A DNA stretch of 64,000 nt from Candidatus Zixiibacteriota bacterium (GCA_028289585.1 JANQPI010000026.1:434001-498000); one strand, 5' to 3'. Counted from the first letter of the stretch, positions 18,004-27,039 are shown. The notes: a model not told the origin generated them from the sequence alone. Numbers and translations are program-made.

Positions 18004-19404
18004 CTACGATGTCGCGGGAATTGAGTTCGGATCAAGAGCGGGCGATGTCGCTTTATCCATCGCCCGCAGTGCTTTTCCCGCGGCGTCGGCGGCCCCCCTG
18101 TCGCCAATCGCCACCTGGATGAAGCCGGCGGCGGATGCCTTCTCCTGCGGGATGCAGTTGCGCGTATCGATCAGGAGCCGCCGGTGCATCGATAGTGCCA
18201 GACGACTCCAATCCTGGTCAGCAAACTCGGACCATTCAGTGGCGACCACGACGGCGTCGGCCTCGGCTACCGCTGTCTCAATCGAAGAAACGACGCTGAC
18301 GCGCTTATCGACCTCCGGCGGATGCGACGGCACCAGTGGATCGTATGCCCGCACAACAAAACCTCGTGCGACCAGTTCATTGGCGACATCGACCGCCGGG
18401 GAACAGCGGAGATCATCAGTACCGGCTTTGAAGGTGAGGCCGAGCAGAGCTATTTCTCGTTTGCTGGTCTTGCCAACAGAACGCCAGATTGTGTCAACAA
18501 CGGTCGAAGATCGATCGTTGTTACTCGGCAGAATTGACTGCAACACCGGTAGTCGTACGTCTACTCCCTTGGCGATGAGAGAGAGTGCCATGACGTCTTT
18601 GGGCAAACAGGAACCACCGAATCCCGGTCCGGGCTTGAGATACTTGGGACCGATCCGATTGTCAGCACCGACGGCCGATAGAACCTCAGCCGGGTCAATG
18701 CTATACGCGGCGGCCAGTGAGGCGAGTTCATTGACAAACGCCAGGCGCGCGGCAAGCATCGCATTGGCGGCGTACTTGATCATCTCCGCGGCCTCGTTAG
18801 AGACAACCAGTACCGGCGTATCGTCGCCGAGTGTTGCTTTGTACAGGTCGACCAGTGGTTGGGCGTCGACTTCCGACTTGGCGCCTAATACAACTCGGTC
18901 GGGTTGTTCGAAGTCGCGAACCGCTGTCCCCTGAGCCAGAAACTCCGGGTTCGACAGCACAGCGATCGATGATCCCTGGGCGCGAATCTTGGCGCGCACC
19001 TCGGCAGCATACCCGATCGGCACGGTCGATTTCACGATGATCGCTGAGGCCTTCGCCAGGCGCGGCAGGGTTCCGATGATGGCATCGGTCAGCGCGCCGA
19101 CCTCAGGACGCCCGTCGGCACCCTCAGGCGTTCCGATAGCGTAAAAGGCAAGGTCGCAATCAGGGGCTGATTCATCGACTTCAGCCGCAACCGTCAGTCG
19201 ACCATCGGCAACCGCCTCCGCAACGAGGGGCTGCAGGCCCGGTTCCTCGATGGGCGACTGACCGGCGAGAATACGTTCACGCCGACGCGGATTGGCTTCG
19301 AGACAATGGACTCGGGCGCCTTTGGCAGCGAACACCGCTGCCGCTGTAATGCCGACGTACCCGGCGCCAAAAACCCACACGGTTGGTTGGGTAGACTGTG
19401 TCAT
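18004..19404 (-). CDS. UDP-glucose/GDP-mannose 6-dehydrogenase family
   Basis: The enzyme oxidises C6 of a nucleotide sugar with two NAD+ to the uronic acid. It has 466 residues from ATG 19404, with NAD-binding GAGYVG at 13-18, SNPEFL at 152-157, the lysine of MIKYAANAMLAAR (K210) and catalytic Cys266 in GGSCLPKD. The C-terminal domain LGLTFKAGTDDLRCSP is present. UDP-glucose is the most likely substrate (ugd/tuaD type), but UDP-GlcNAc or GDP-mannose cannot be excluded. The frame is open to 19524 without conserved residues. The neighbouring glycosyltransferases suit an exopolysaccharide role. Confidence 0.92.
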   Translation of the reverse strand: MTQSTQPTVWVFGAGYVGITAAAVFAAKGARVHCLEANPRRRERILAGQSPIEEPGLQPLVAEAVADGRLTVAAEVDESAPDCDLAFYAIGTPEGADGRPEVGALTDAIIGTLPRLAKASAIIVKSTVPIGYAAEVRAKIRAQGSSIAVLSNPEFLAQGTAVRDFEQPDRVVLGAKSEVDAQPLVDLYKATLGDDTPVLVVSNEAAEMIKYAANAMLAARLAFVNELASLAAAYSIDPAEVLSAVGADNRIGPKYLKPGPGFGGSCLPKDVMALSLIAKGVDVRLPVLQSILPSNNDRSSTVVDTIWRSVGKTSKREIALLGLTFKAGTDDLRCSPAVDVANELVARGFVVRAYDPLVPSHPPEVDKRVSVVSSIETAVAEADAVVVATEWSEFADQDWSRLALSMHRRLLIDTRNCIPQEKASAAGFIQVAIGDRGAADAAGKALRAMDKATSPALDPNSIPATS

Positions 19405-19693
19405 ACGCGTTTCACTAGCTTTCCTTGATTGCGAGGTCCGCCCTCGCTGGCATTGATAGCGGGGAGGGTAGGGCCCCCGTGGCCTGTCGTCAATCTTTAG
19501 CATTTCGGCGGCACAGCCGGACACGGCTACCCTCCGATTGCGGGTAAGGCGTCAGTTTTTTGTGAGACGAGCGTTCATCGCTGATTCGGGCTGCGTTCCG
19601 AATGGGTTAGGATTAGGTTAGGGCGTGCTGGGGCACTTTTTGAGGTTGCCCTCGCCAGTCGCGCTCGTTTGTTGAGTCAACGTCAGGACGAAC
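19405..19693. other. Divergent intergenic region between dehydrogenase and GT4
   Basis: About 290 bases hold no convincing gene. Both flanking genes are transcribed outwards, so two promoters must lie here. A GGTTAGG doublet (GGGTTAGGATTAGGTTAGGG) is visible near 19602-19622, but no clear -35/-10 pair can be fixed by eye. Confidence 0.4.
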
Positions 19694-20857
19694 ATGCGTT
19701 TACTCCTTATCTCAGCATTCATCGGTCGCTATGGCGAAACCGATGGGGTCGTTACGACTTACAGCAATCTCCTGCATCGGTTCAAAGATACTGATATCGA
19801 GGTCGATTGCATTGCTTATGCCCCGGAAGACGATATTGAGGTCGACGGCAATGTCCGACTGATCCTGCACCGGCCTCGTCTGTCGCTAAAGATCGATCCG
19901 ATCCGCTGGATTGACGGCATCGCTCCCTGGCTGCCGAGTTTGATGGAGCGGTTGCGGGACCGCTATGATCTCGTGCAGTCATCGTCACCCGATTCGCTGG
20001 GGCTGTTGGCGCACCGTGTCGCCAAACGGGATAGTATTCCGCTGCTCGGCGTGTACCACACCGCGCTCGACCAGTACCTGCAGATACGCACGACCGCCAA
20101 GGCGGGGGAAGCACTCGGTAAGATTGCGGGCGATATGCTGCGCGTCTGGCTCAATTGGTACTACAGTCAGTGCGATCTGGTTCTCACGCCGTCGCATGCA
20201 GTTGCCGAGGAGATTGGCGTGTGGCTGGAAAAACCAATCGATGTCTGGCGACGGGGTGTCGATACGGATAAGTTTTCTCCTGCTCATCGAACGCGCACCA
20301 ATGGCAAGGTCCGGGCTATCTACGTTGGCCGTGTCGCTCCCGAGAAGGGACTCGCCGACCTGGTTCCGATCTTTCGGGATCGCGATGACGTCGAATTGCA
20401 GGTGGTTGGCGATGGTCCGTATCTCGATGAGATTCGTGACCTTCTACCCAATGCCACTATCCCCGGTAAACTTGTTGGTGACGATCTGCAGCGAGCGTAC
20501 GCCGACGCTGATTTCTTCGTCTTTCCTTCACGGACCGATACGCTCGGCAACGTTGTTCTGGAGGGAATGGCCTCGGGTTTGCCAGCTATTGTCACAGATA
20601 CAATGGGGCCGAAAGAGTTGATCACCGAGGGGGTTGACGGTTTCATCATTAGTGACATGACGGACTTTGCCGAACGTGTCGACCGGTTAGTTGCAAACGC
20701 TGAGCGGCGCAAGCTGATGAGCGAGGCAGCTCGTGCTAGCTCCCTCACCAAGTCATGGCAATCGGTCTTTGAGGCGATGCTTGAGTTTCAGCAGCGTGTC
20801 CTGCGCGATTTCGACAACAAGGAAACGCCCGTCGATTCAGCGGCGTCAGCAGTTTAG
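19694..20857 (+). CDS. Glycosyltransferase family 4 (mannosyltransferase-like)
   Basis: The 387-residue GT-B enzyme has an N-terminal acceptor domain with YGETDGVVTTYSNLLHRF and a His motif in GVYHTALDQYL. The donor domain has AIYVGRVAPEKGLADLVPIF, VGDGPYLDEI, VFPSRTDTLGNVVLEGMASG and VTDTMGPKELI. These features are those of GDP-mannose- or diacylglycerol-directed mannosyl/glucosyltransferases (MgtA/PimB type). AGGA lies 6 bases before ATG 19694. Transcribed away from the dehydrogenase, it may belong to the same glycan pathway. Confidence 0.9.
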   Translation: MRLLLISAFIGRYGETDGVVTTYSNLLHRFKDTDIEVDCIAYAPEDDIEVDGNVRLILHRPRLSLKIDPIRWIDGIAPWLPSLMERLRDRYDLVQSSSPDSLGLLAHRVAKRDSIPLLGVYHTALDQYLQIRTTAKAGEALGKIAGDMLRVWLNWYYSQCDLVLTPSHAVAEEIGVWLEKPIDVWRRGVDTDKFSPAHRTRTNGKVRAIYVGRVAPEKGLADLVPIFRDRDDVELQVVGDGPYLDEIRDLLPNATIPGKLVGDDLQRAYADADFFVFPSRTDTLGNVVLEGMASGLPAIVTDTMGPKELITEGVDGFIISDMTDFAERVDRLVANAERRKLMSEAARASSLTKSWQSVFEAMLEFQQRVLRDFDNKETPVDSAASAV

Positions 20858-20907
20858 CGGGTCTGGGTGACCCACTGTTTACGATGGGGAGTTTGACGTT
20901 CCGTCGG

Positions 20908-20960
20908 GGCAGGTGAGGCTTGTCCTGAGCTTGTCGAAGGGACACCTGCCGCCCACAACA
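20908..20960 (+). repeat. Intergenic hairpin repeat, family A, copy 1
   Basis: GGCAGGTG at 20908 pairs with CACCTGCC ending at 20950, and an inner TGTCC pairs with GGACA. The loop carries TGAGCTTGTCGAAG, and the motif GCCCACAA follows. Related copies occur near 23721, 26792, 26940 and 27962. It sits between the GT4 gene and the VOC-family gene. Such TGAGCxTGTCGAAG elements are known as dispersed non-coding repeats in several bacterial groups. Confidence 0.75.
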
Positions 20961-20977
20961 AAGTAAGGAAGCGAGAA

Positions 20978-21460
20978 ATGCCCGAAATCGTTACCTGCCT
21001 GTGGTTCGACCATGATGAAGCTAAAAAAGCAGCAGAGTTTTACGCTGCGACCTTTCCTGATAGCCATGTCGATCGCGTGAACACCGCACCTGTTGATTTT
21101 CCGGGGGGCAAGCAGGGTGCTGAGTTAACCGTTGAGTTCACCGTGCTCGGCCGGAAATTTCTCGGTTTAAACGGGGGGCCAGCGTTCACGCCAAATGAAG
21201 CGGTCAGCTTCATGGTTGTCACCGATAGCCAGGCTGAAACCGACCATTACTGGAATGCCATCGTGGGCGGTGGAGGAGAGGAAAGTGCCTGTGGCTGGTG
21301 CAAGGACCGCTGGGGCCATTCGTGGCAGATTACACCGAAACTACTGCTCGACCTGACGACGAGTCCGGATAGGGACAAAGCTAAGCGGGCTTTCGACGCC
21401 ATGATGACCATGCGGAAGATCGATATTGCGGCGTTGAAAGCCGCGATTGATGGTAAGTGA
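20978..21460 (+). CDS. VOC superfamily protein, PhnB / 3-demethylubiquinone methyltransferase-like fold
   Basis: The 160-residue protein has the PhnB-like (glyoxalase/bleomycin resistance) pattern: [73 protein letters not shown] and a final [20 protein letters not shown]. This subgroup is widely annotated as 3-demethylubiquinone-9 3-methyltransferase, but its real substrate is generally unknown. AAGGAAG precedes ATG 20978. It stands alone, flanked by a family A repeat and a terminator. Confidence 0.88.
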   Translation: MPEIVTCLWFDHDEAKKAAEFYAATFPDSHVDRVNTAPVDFPGGKQGAELTVEFTVLGRKFLGLNGGPAFTPNEAVSFMVVTDSQAETDHYWNAIVGGGGEESACGWCKDRWGHSWQITPKLLLDLTTSPDRDKAKRAFDAMMTMRKIDIAALKAAIDGK

Positions 21461-21483
21461 TGGGTTAGCCATTCAGCGAAGAA

Positions 21484-21510
21484 CGGAGCGATCGTGGAAC
21501 GATCGCTCCG
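21484..21510. terminator. Bidirectional hairpin between converging genes
   Basis: A perfect 11-bp inverted repeat (CGGAGCGATCG / CGATCGCTCCG, 5-base loop) lies between the VOC gene stop (21460) and the lipoprotein gene stop (21529). No long T-run follows, but the position suits termination from both sides. Confidence 0.75.
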
Positions 21511-21528
21511 AACATTCCCAAGCTCATA

Positions 21529-23322
21529 TCACGGCCGGTAGCGGAAAATTCCGCCTCCGAACGACGTTGCCAGGTAGAGGGTACCGTCGTCGAAACCCCA
21601 GATCCCATTCAGGTTAGCGTCCATCGGCAGCGAGTGGTCAATCCACATAACACCGTCCCAGTTATACAGCAGTCCCTCGTCACCGCAGACCCAGATGTTG
21701 TCGTCGTCGTCGGCCCAGATGCGCTCAAGGCGAACCGAAGAATCGGCCGAGATCGGTGGCATCAGCAACCAGTCAGTACCATCCCACATCGCAAATTCAC
21801 CGAATATGTCCGCGGCGAAGACGGTCTGACTATCGAGCGCAAACAGGTGATGCCAGAACTGGTTACCGAGGTCGTCGACTGTCCAGCTCGTGCCGTTGTA
21901 ATGCGCCACCTCGCCATTGCCGGCACCAATGAAGACGTTGGTCGCCGATGTTCCGTCGACAGATCTCGCCCGTTCATTGAGGCCGGTCAGCACGTTGCTC
22001 CATGAGGAACCGTTGTACATGCGAACGTTGCTCTCGTCAGGGGTATATGCGGTGGAAAAGATTGCGTCGGTCGATGCCGCATAGAGACGAATTTTTCGCT
22101 CCGTATCACTGATATCCCGCCAGACACCGCTTTCGTAGATCCGGACATCGCCGGAATGGCTCCACCCGAGCACAAACGTGTCGGGAGAGATGATTGACAC
22201 ATCGTAGCACTGCGAACTTGTCCCGAGCGTGCTGACCGGACCCCAACCGGAGTTATCTTTGAGGAATGGTTCCGGCGAGGCACCGCCGGCGATCATGTTG
22301 TTCGGCGACGTTCCCTCGATGAAATAGAAGAACTGCTGGTCGCCGTTACCGTCGGAGATCTTCGTCCAACCCGACCCATTGTTGATGAAGTTCTGATTGA
22401 AGCGACCCGTGGCGACGATTAGCCCATCTCTCGTGCCGCCGATGCGGCTCGGCCCTTGCGTGCGTCCGGGAATCGTCAGGAGCGAGAACGAACTGTCGTA
22501 CATGTAGAAATCGTCACGCGCCCGCAGATAGTACGTGCCGTTACCGGGGGCGAAGGCTCGGAACATTTCGCCATCGGGGACGGGCGAGGTCGGCTTCGTC
22601 CAGGTTCCGGTATCACGAACAAACAGGCCGTTGTCACAGAGGATCATCTGGTTGCTGTCATTGTCGGCAGCAAAATCGTAGATAAAGGCTGCCCCGGCGG
22701 GGGCGACGTCCGGTACCCAATGACCGCTATCAAACGTGAGCAGTGTCGCATTGTCGCCGGTTGCCCAAGCCCGCCCCGACTCGAGGACATCGATTGTCCT
22801 CAGTATCTCGCTCGTACCGCTTGGTATCGAAGTCCAGTTTCCGGCAACGCGGGTAAGAATCGTTCCGTTACTGCCAACCGCGAAGACGAGTCCTGAGGAG
22901 TTGCCATCGATACTGACCACCGTCTCGGCCGTCGGACTGGGAACAAGCTGCCAGGACGCTCCGGTGAAGTGAGCGATCTGCCCTACCTCGCCGGAGACGT
23001 AGACATCGTTCGGGCCAGACCCCCAGACGCCGTAGACCTGGCCATCGATCGGAATATCCTGTAGACGCCAGGTCGTGCCGTCGTAGCGGATGGGGAAGGT
23101 GCCGACGAGCAAGATGTCGTTCGGGCCGGAGGCCCAGATCCGGCCGTAGGTGAAGTTGTTCATTTCGATTTCGAAGTTCGGGACGGAGCCGGCGGCACCA
23201 ACCCCGCCTCCGCCGCCACCCGGCCCGGCAGGGCTATTGCTATCGGAGTCGCTGCAGCCGATCAGAGCGGCGAGGAGGAGGATAACACCGCTGCGGGAGA
23301 GTAGTTTAGCTGTCTGTCGCAC
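21529..23322 (-). CDS. Beta-propeller lipoprotein, unknown function
   Basis: The 597-residue protein has a lipoprotein signal peptide ending in LIGC (Cys near residue 23), a Gly/Pro-rich linker, then repeated blades of the type WASGPNDILLVG and VWGSGPNDVYVSG with aromatic strands (TGASWQLVPS). This repeat style is common in secreted propeller proteins of FCB-group and delta-proteobacterial genomes. The start is GTG 23322 with AAGGA 8 bases upstream. It is probably anchored to a membrane facing the periplasm or cell surface. The ligand is unknown. Confidence 0.8.
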   Translation of the reverse strand: MRQTAKLLSRSGVILLLAALIGCSDSDSNSPAGPGGGGGGVGAAGSVPNFEIEMNNFTYGRIWASGPNDILLVGTFPIRYDGTTWRLQDIPIDGQVYGVWGSGPNDVYVSGEVGQIAHFTGASWQLVPSPTAETVVSIDGNSSGLVFAVGSNGTILTRVAGNWTSIPSGTSEILRTIDVLESGRAWATGDNATLLTFDSGHWVPDVAPAGAAFIYDFAADNDSNQMILCDNGLFVRDTGTWTKPTSPVPDGEMFRAFAPGNGTYYLRARDDFYMYDSSFSLLTIPGRTQGPSRIGGTRDGLIVATGRFNQNFINNGSGWTKISDGNGDQQFFYFIEGTSPNNMIAGGASPEPFLKDNSGWGPVSTLGTSSQCYDVSIISPDTFVLGWSHSGDVRIYESGVWRDISDTERKIRLYAASTDAIFSTAYTPDESNVRMYNGSSWSNVLTGLNERARSVDGTSATNVFIGAGNGEVAHYNGTSWTVDDLGNQFWHHLFALDSQTVFAADIFGEFAMWDGTDWLLMPPISADSSVRLERIWADDDDNIWVCGDEGLLYNWDGVMWIDHSLPMDANLNGIWGFDDGTLYLATSFGGGIFRYRP

Positions 23323-23454
23323 GTGTAAGTCCTTGTCGTTGCAAGAGGTCGCGAGGCAGCGGTATAGCGGCCTCCAACGAGTACGCGCGAAGACCCAGAC
23401 GATCCGGTCAGGTTACTTTGATCTTTTTTTAAGATTTCTAGCGCTGGGATAACT

Positions 23455-23752
23455 CAGCTACGGGCAGGCCGAGGTCCTGCCGTGCACACAGCGTCTTGTT
23501 GTGCCCGTCAGGCGCCCTCACCTGACGGGAAACTCTCTGCGGCAGCCGGGGGAGACTGCGGTGCACGTTGACATGAGCGACCGGTCTTCACACTAGTCAC
23601 CCCGAGCGGAGCCGAGGGGGGACAAGGAGCGAAGCGGAGTAGATGTCGGATTTGTTCGAACTGGACTACCTCCGAGCCCCTTTGTCTGGTGGCCGAGCCT
23701 TCTAGGTTGGGGTGATCTCGGGCAGGATGGGACACCTGCCGCGCACAAAGGC
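23455..23752. repeat. Composite intergenic repeat block (families A, B, C)
   Basis: About 550 bases between 23323 and the tRNA-like sequence hold no gene. This stretch contains an inverted GGGCAGG..CCTGCC segment and a family C segment (CCCGTCAGGCGCCCTC, then GCGGCAGCCGGG). It also has a family B segment (CGTTGACATGAGCGACCGGT, then TAGTCACCCCGAGC) and a shortened family A unit at 23721-23740 (GGCAGGATGGGACACCTGCC). The same order, C then B then A, recurs at 26750-26992. Short open frames here are repeat artefacts. Confidence 0.7.
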
Positions 23753-23876
23753 GAGAGCTCGAAGGTTTTTTCTCCTCCAGTAATAATCGGAAAATGCATT
23801 CTGCAACCCGGGGTTGTAACGGAAACTGTTTGACTGGATTGCCAGATAGACTAGCGAATATGTGACGTCTAGAATG

Positions 23877-23966
23877 CGGAGAGGGAGAGATTCGTACCCT
23901 CGATAGAGGTTGTACCCTTACAACGGATTAGCAATCCGCCGCCCTCAGCCACTCGGCTACCTCTCA
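23877..23966 (-). pseudogene. Decayed tRNA-Ser(GCU) copy
   Basis: A 90-base sequence on the minus strand is nearly identical to the intact tRNA-Ser at 30188-30277, with the same anticodon (AGC on the plus strand at 23930-23932) and same-length variable arm. It carries damage. The first acceptor pair is T opposite C, and the T-loop reads TACGAAT instead of TTCGAAT, losing the invariant T55. The T stem is weakened by a G-T pair. Short flanks (AGAATG and GGCAACGC) are shared with the intact copy, which points to a duplication. It might still be scored as a tRNA by software. Confidence 0.7.
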
Positions 23967-24026
23967 GGCAACGCTCCCAGTTGGTTGTCAGCACTGATTG
24001 AGACGCTGCGTCCTAATCTATCGGTT

Positions 24027-26066
24027 CTATTCTCGCTTGAGCTTGGCAACTTCGGCCTTGAGCTTATCGATTTCCTCTGCCAGTTCTCGGTTGCGTTGAG
24101 CCAGCTCCTTGATAGCAGCGAGCGCAATCCCGGCCGGGTCGATCGTGGAAATCGTCAGACTGTCTTTTCCTATGCCAAATGACCGGTAGAAGTCCTGGGC
24201 TGTCGGACCAATATGTCGGATACTGTCAGATTCAGTTCGATAATTCCACTCTGAAATTTCGAGCGCCTGGAGCTTGGTAAGCAGTCTGTTGCCATCAACT
24301 TCACGGAAGTTCTCTTTCGCATACTGATCGGAGCTGTTTGTCCACGTACCACCAGCGCTGAGGTATGCGCCGGTGCTGGTATTGACTAACCGACCACCGC
24401 CGGATGGAGCGACTCCGGGTTGATCAGTCAGATACAAACCGCCGTCAGCACGAAGGACCATCTGTCCGACTTTGTTCGATACGATCGAATCCCCTCCGCT
24501 GCTAAACGGGTGGGCCGACAGGACTACCGTGCCATTGCCCAGCGCTCGCGCCGCCGTTCCGATCGCTACCGCTCCCTCTCCAGCGGCTTCATTGGAGCGA
24601 CCGCCTCCGACGAAACCATGTGGACCGGAAAGCGAGTTGTCTAACCCTCCGGCGATAACCCCGTACTCAGCGGCACCATCCACGGAATTGTTGTCCCCAC
24701 CTCCGACAAAGGCGTAATCAGCTTGAATCACGTTTCCAAACGTGCCGCCACCAGCACCTATCAGTGAGTAGCTGCCGCTTACAGCGTTGTTTGACCCACC
24801 AGCGACAGTCGAGAAATCTCCGCTTGCAGTGTTCGCATCTCCCGTCAGGAAGGAGCCTATTCCCAAATTCGGATCGTGATTTGCACCGAAGGCTGCTGTA
24901 CCTGTGGTACGGATGTGGTTATCCGCGAAGCTCAGCGTATCATTGGCTGCCGTCACTGTGTTGTTGGACCCATTGATGATTATCGAGTTGTCACTCGACA
25001 GCGTTCCTGATGCACGAATGTTCCCCTCGACATCGAGGTGTTCGGTCGGAGTAAGCGTGCCAATGCCAACCGAGTCTGAACTTCCAGCCAACCTGACTAC
25101 GGTACCGTCATCGGTCCAGGCTCGCTCGGTCCGGAGTGCCGCGGCTGTATCTCCCAGTTCGCTTGCCGCAACGAGTCCCAGCTCAGGCGGGGTATGCCAC
25201 TCGAAGTCACCAATAGTAGATTCGAACGTCAATATCGACTCATCAGACGGTGCATCGACCGCCTTCAAGTGCACCTCTTCAACAATATCAGGACTGAGAC
25301 CCGTTGTTAGATCAGGTTGAACAGACCAGGATGAACCGGTCCACTTTATCACATCACCGGTAGACGCGCCGTTCTGACCGATGTCTTGTAGATCAACGCC
25401 TCCATCGGTAATGGCATCGGTCGAATCGCAGGTTGTGCACTTGTCGGCATAAACGGCCGTGTCTGCGTACAATGATGAATCACACCACGTGCAGCTGTCG
25501 GCATAGAGCGCCGAGTCGGCATACCCTGCACTGTCCGCGTAGCCCGATGAATCCGAAAAGCCTGACGAGTCGGCGTAGCCAGAAGAATCTGAGTATCCCG
25601 AGGAATCTGAGTATCCGGAGCTATCTGCGTAGTCAGAAGAGTCTGCGCGCCTCGCCGAGTCTGTGAATAGTGCAAAGTCTGAGAGCATCGATTGTGGGAC
25701 TTTACCAAACTCCTTTCGGGGAAGAAACTCGTCCTGACCCGCCAGCTGGACCGAAAGCCAGCGCTCACCACCAAGGAATAGCAAGTTGGGGATAGGGGTT
25801 ACTGTACCGAGTGAGACCGTGAACAGTCCGTTTGAAACCAATACCGAAGTCTGTAGTTCGCTCCAAAGCTGGTTTCCTTCACCAACATCCGGATCGTCCC
25901 AGACACCGAAAATGAAATCGTAGGTACCGGTAAGTGGATTCTCGTTGATATCTGTCAAGTACCCCTGGAAGCTGATCGTGTTGGAAGCGCGGGCGCGCTC
26001 CGCAAGCTCTCCAAGAAACAGCCAGATCATCAGTGCCGAGCTGAGCAGTGTTAGGCTCCTACGCAT
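24027..26066 (-). CDS. Secreted surface protein with S74-type intramolecular chaperone domain
   Basis: The 679-residue protein begins with a signal peptide at ATG 26066 (AGGGG upstream) and an N-terminal beta domain (NTISFQGYLTDINENPLTGT). A repeat region of hexapeptides like YADSSG follows, then a YadA-head-like region (ANTASGDFSTVAGGSNNAVS). It ends with an S74 endosialidase-type chaperone domain (SSDQYAKENFREVDG ... IGPTAQDFYRSFGIG) and a coiled coil. In phage tail spikes S74 domains trimerise the protein and cut themselves off. This is probably a trimeric surface fibre. It lies beside the decayed tRNA. Confidence 0.82.
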   Translation of the reverse strand: MRRSLTLLSSALMIWLFLGELAERARASNTISFQGYLTDINENPLTGTYDFIFGVWDDPDVGEGNQLWSELQTSVLVSNGLFTVSLGTVTPIPNLLFLGGERWLSVQLAGQDEFLPRKEFGKVPQSMLSDFALFTDSARRADSSDYADSSGYSDSSGYSDSSGYADSSGFSDSSGYADSAGYADSALYADSCTWCDSSLYADTAVYADKCTTCDSTDAITDGGVDLQDIGQNGASTGDVIKWTGSSWSVQPDLTTGLSPDIVEEVHLKAVDAPSDESILTFESTIGDFEWHTPPELGLVAASELGDTAAALRTERAWTDDGTVVRLAGSSDSVGIGTLTPTEHLDVEGNIRASGTLSSDNSIIINGSNNTVTAANDTLSFADNHIRTTGTAAFGANHDPNLGIGSFLTGDANTASGDFSTVAGGSNNAVSGSYSLIGAGGGTFGNVIQADYAFVGGGDNNSVDGAAEYGVIAGGLDNSLSGPHGFVGGGRSNEAAGEGAVAIGTAARALGNGTVVLSAHPFSSGGDSIVSNKVGQMVLRADGGLYLTDQPGVAPSGGGRLVNTSTGAYLSAGGTWTNSSDQYAKENFREVDGNRLLTKLQALEISEWNYRTESDSIRHIGPTAQDFYRSFGIGKDSLTISTIDPAGIALAAIKELAQRNRELAEEIDKLKAEVAKLKRE
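25480..25675 (-). repeat. Hexapeptide-coding tandem repeat in the S74 protein
   Basis: Roughly ten degenerate 18-base units encode YADSSG/YSDSSG-like hexapeptides, and a looser continuation includes paired cysteines (CTWC, CTTC). The regular spacing suggests a beta-solenoid or stalk rather than a DNA-level element. Confidence 0.75.
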
Positions 26067-26219
26067 GGTGTTATCCCCTTCGGTCTCTTTGATAGGACTT
26101 GGCGTCGATTTCGTCGTGATGTCTAAGATGGACAAATATACTCATGATACTGTCACATGCAAGACAGCGCTGCGCGGTTACTATCAGATCAGATTGTAAG
26201 AGAACTATCAGCGTAAGTG

Positions 26220-26346
26220 CCGCGCGTGCCACTAGTTAGGGTGTGGTGCACCGTTCGCGCACGTTGACTTGAACGACCGGTCTCCACGCTAGTCACCCCG
26301 AGCCTGTCCCGAGCTTGTTGAGGGGCGGTGTCGAGGGAGACACGTT
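26220..26346. repeat. Intergenic repeat block, family B plus partial family A
   Basis: The gap 26067-26474 has no convincing gene. It contains CGTTGACTTGAACGACCGGT with CTAGTCACCCCGAGC following (family B, also at 23567 and 26838). A CCTGTCCCGAGCTTGTTGAG stretch then leads to GAGACACGTTGA, as in the block at 26880-26930. It lies upstream of the orphan gene at 26475. Confidence 0.65.
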
Positions 26347-26474
26347 GATAGATCGAAATGGCAATGTCAGCCCTCAATCGTCAAAAAGAAACCTAATGCC
26401 GCGCCAGCGGTTGAACAGCAGTATGTTTCTCACTACCTATCCCATTGATTGCACAGCTGAGAAGGAGGTGTCAT

Positions 26475-26711
26475 ATGGGTTCCGTTGGTCTTCATCTGTT
26501 GCGACAGGATAACCCCGGAAAGTCCGATGCCGAGCTGGCCCGAATACTGGCCGAGAAATACGGACATATGGTCGTCGTTCGGTACAAGAACACTGAGGGA
26601 TTGGAAAACTTTACCAACCTGGGGTGCGCCGACAGTCAGGCGGCAGTGGACGAGTATTTCAACAGTCCCTACTGCCATGAGACCGAGATCGTCTATGATG
26701 TCCGCAAATAG
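26475..26711 (+). CDS. Orphan 78-residue protein
   Basis: ATG 26475 is preceded by a textbook ribosome site (AAGGAGG, 6-base spacing), which makes this small gene credible. The product is soluble and mixed alpha/beta: a helix (KSDAELARILAEKYGHMVVV), a strand, and a C-terminal part with two cysteines (NLGCADSQAAVDEY, NSPYCHETEIVYD). No family is recognised. It sits between repeat blocks in the accessory region, transcribed opposite to its neighbours. Confidence 0.6.
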   Translation: MGSVGLHLLRQDNPGKSDAELARILAEKYGHMVVVRYKNTEGLENFTNLGCADSQAAVDEYFNSPYCHETEIVYDVRK

Positions 26712-26749
26712 TTCTGTGCGTTCTCTCGTAGAGGGTCCCTGTTGGTACT

Positions 26750-26992
26750 TCGTGCCCGTCAGGCGCCCTCGCCTGACGACTCATGGAAAGCGGCAGCCGG
26801 GCTTGCCTTGAGCCTGTCGAAGGGGCGACTGCCGCACACGTTGACTTGAGCAACTCTTCTTGGCCCCAGTCACTCCAAGTCTGTCCCGAGCTTGTCGAGG
26901 GGCGGAGTCGAGGAGAGACACGTTGCGACATCGAGATTGGGCAGGTGGGGTGTGTCCCGAACCAATCGAAGGGACACCTGCCGCGCACGAAT
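26750..26992. repeat. Composite intergenic repeat block (families C, A, B, A)
   Basis: The gap 26712-27039 has no gene. It holds CCCGTCAGGCGCCCTCGCCT (family C), a family A variant from GGCAGCCG (26792) with TGAGCCTGTCGAAGG, and a family B segment (CGTTGACTTGAGC). A TGTCCCGAGCTTGTCGAGG segment and a full family A unit at 26940-26982 complete it. It is the most complete copy of the block also seen at 23455-23752. Confidence 0.7.
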
Positions 26993-27039
26993 CAAACAAG
27001 ATTCTCAAGTCGCTCGTTGTCTAGGCATCTCAGTTTCCA

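Noticed and set aside
18119-18934. Long open frame (271 codons) on the plus strand, opposite the nucleotide-sugar dehydrogenase
   Set aside because: It is an antisense shadow of a strongly conserved gene in GC-rich sequence; its peptide is low-complexity, rich in Ser, Arg and Thr, and lacks any domain.
23508-23799. Short minus-strand frames in the repeat block
   Set aside because: They are read through families A to C; such repeats give spurious peptides and have no ribosome sites.
25480-25675. 18-bp periodicity considered as a short-repeat array
   Set aside because: The period matches hexapeptide coding within a real gene and there are no spacers.
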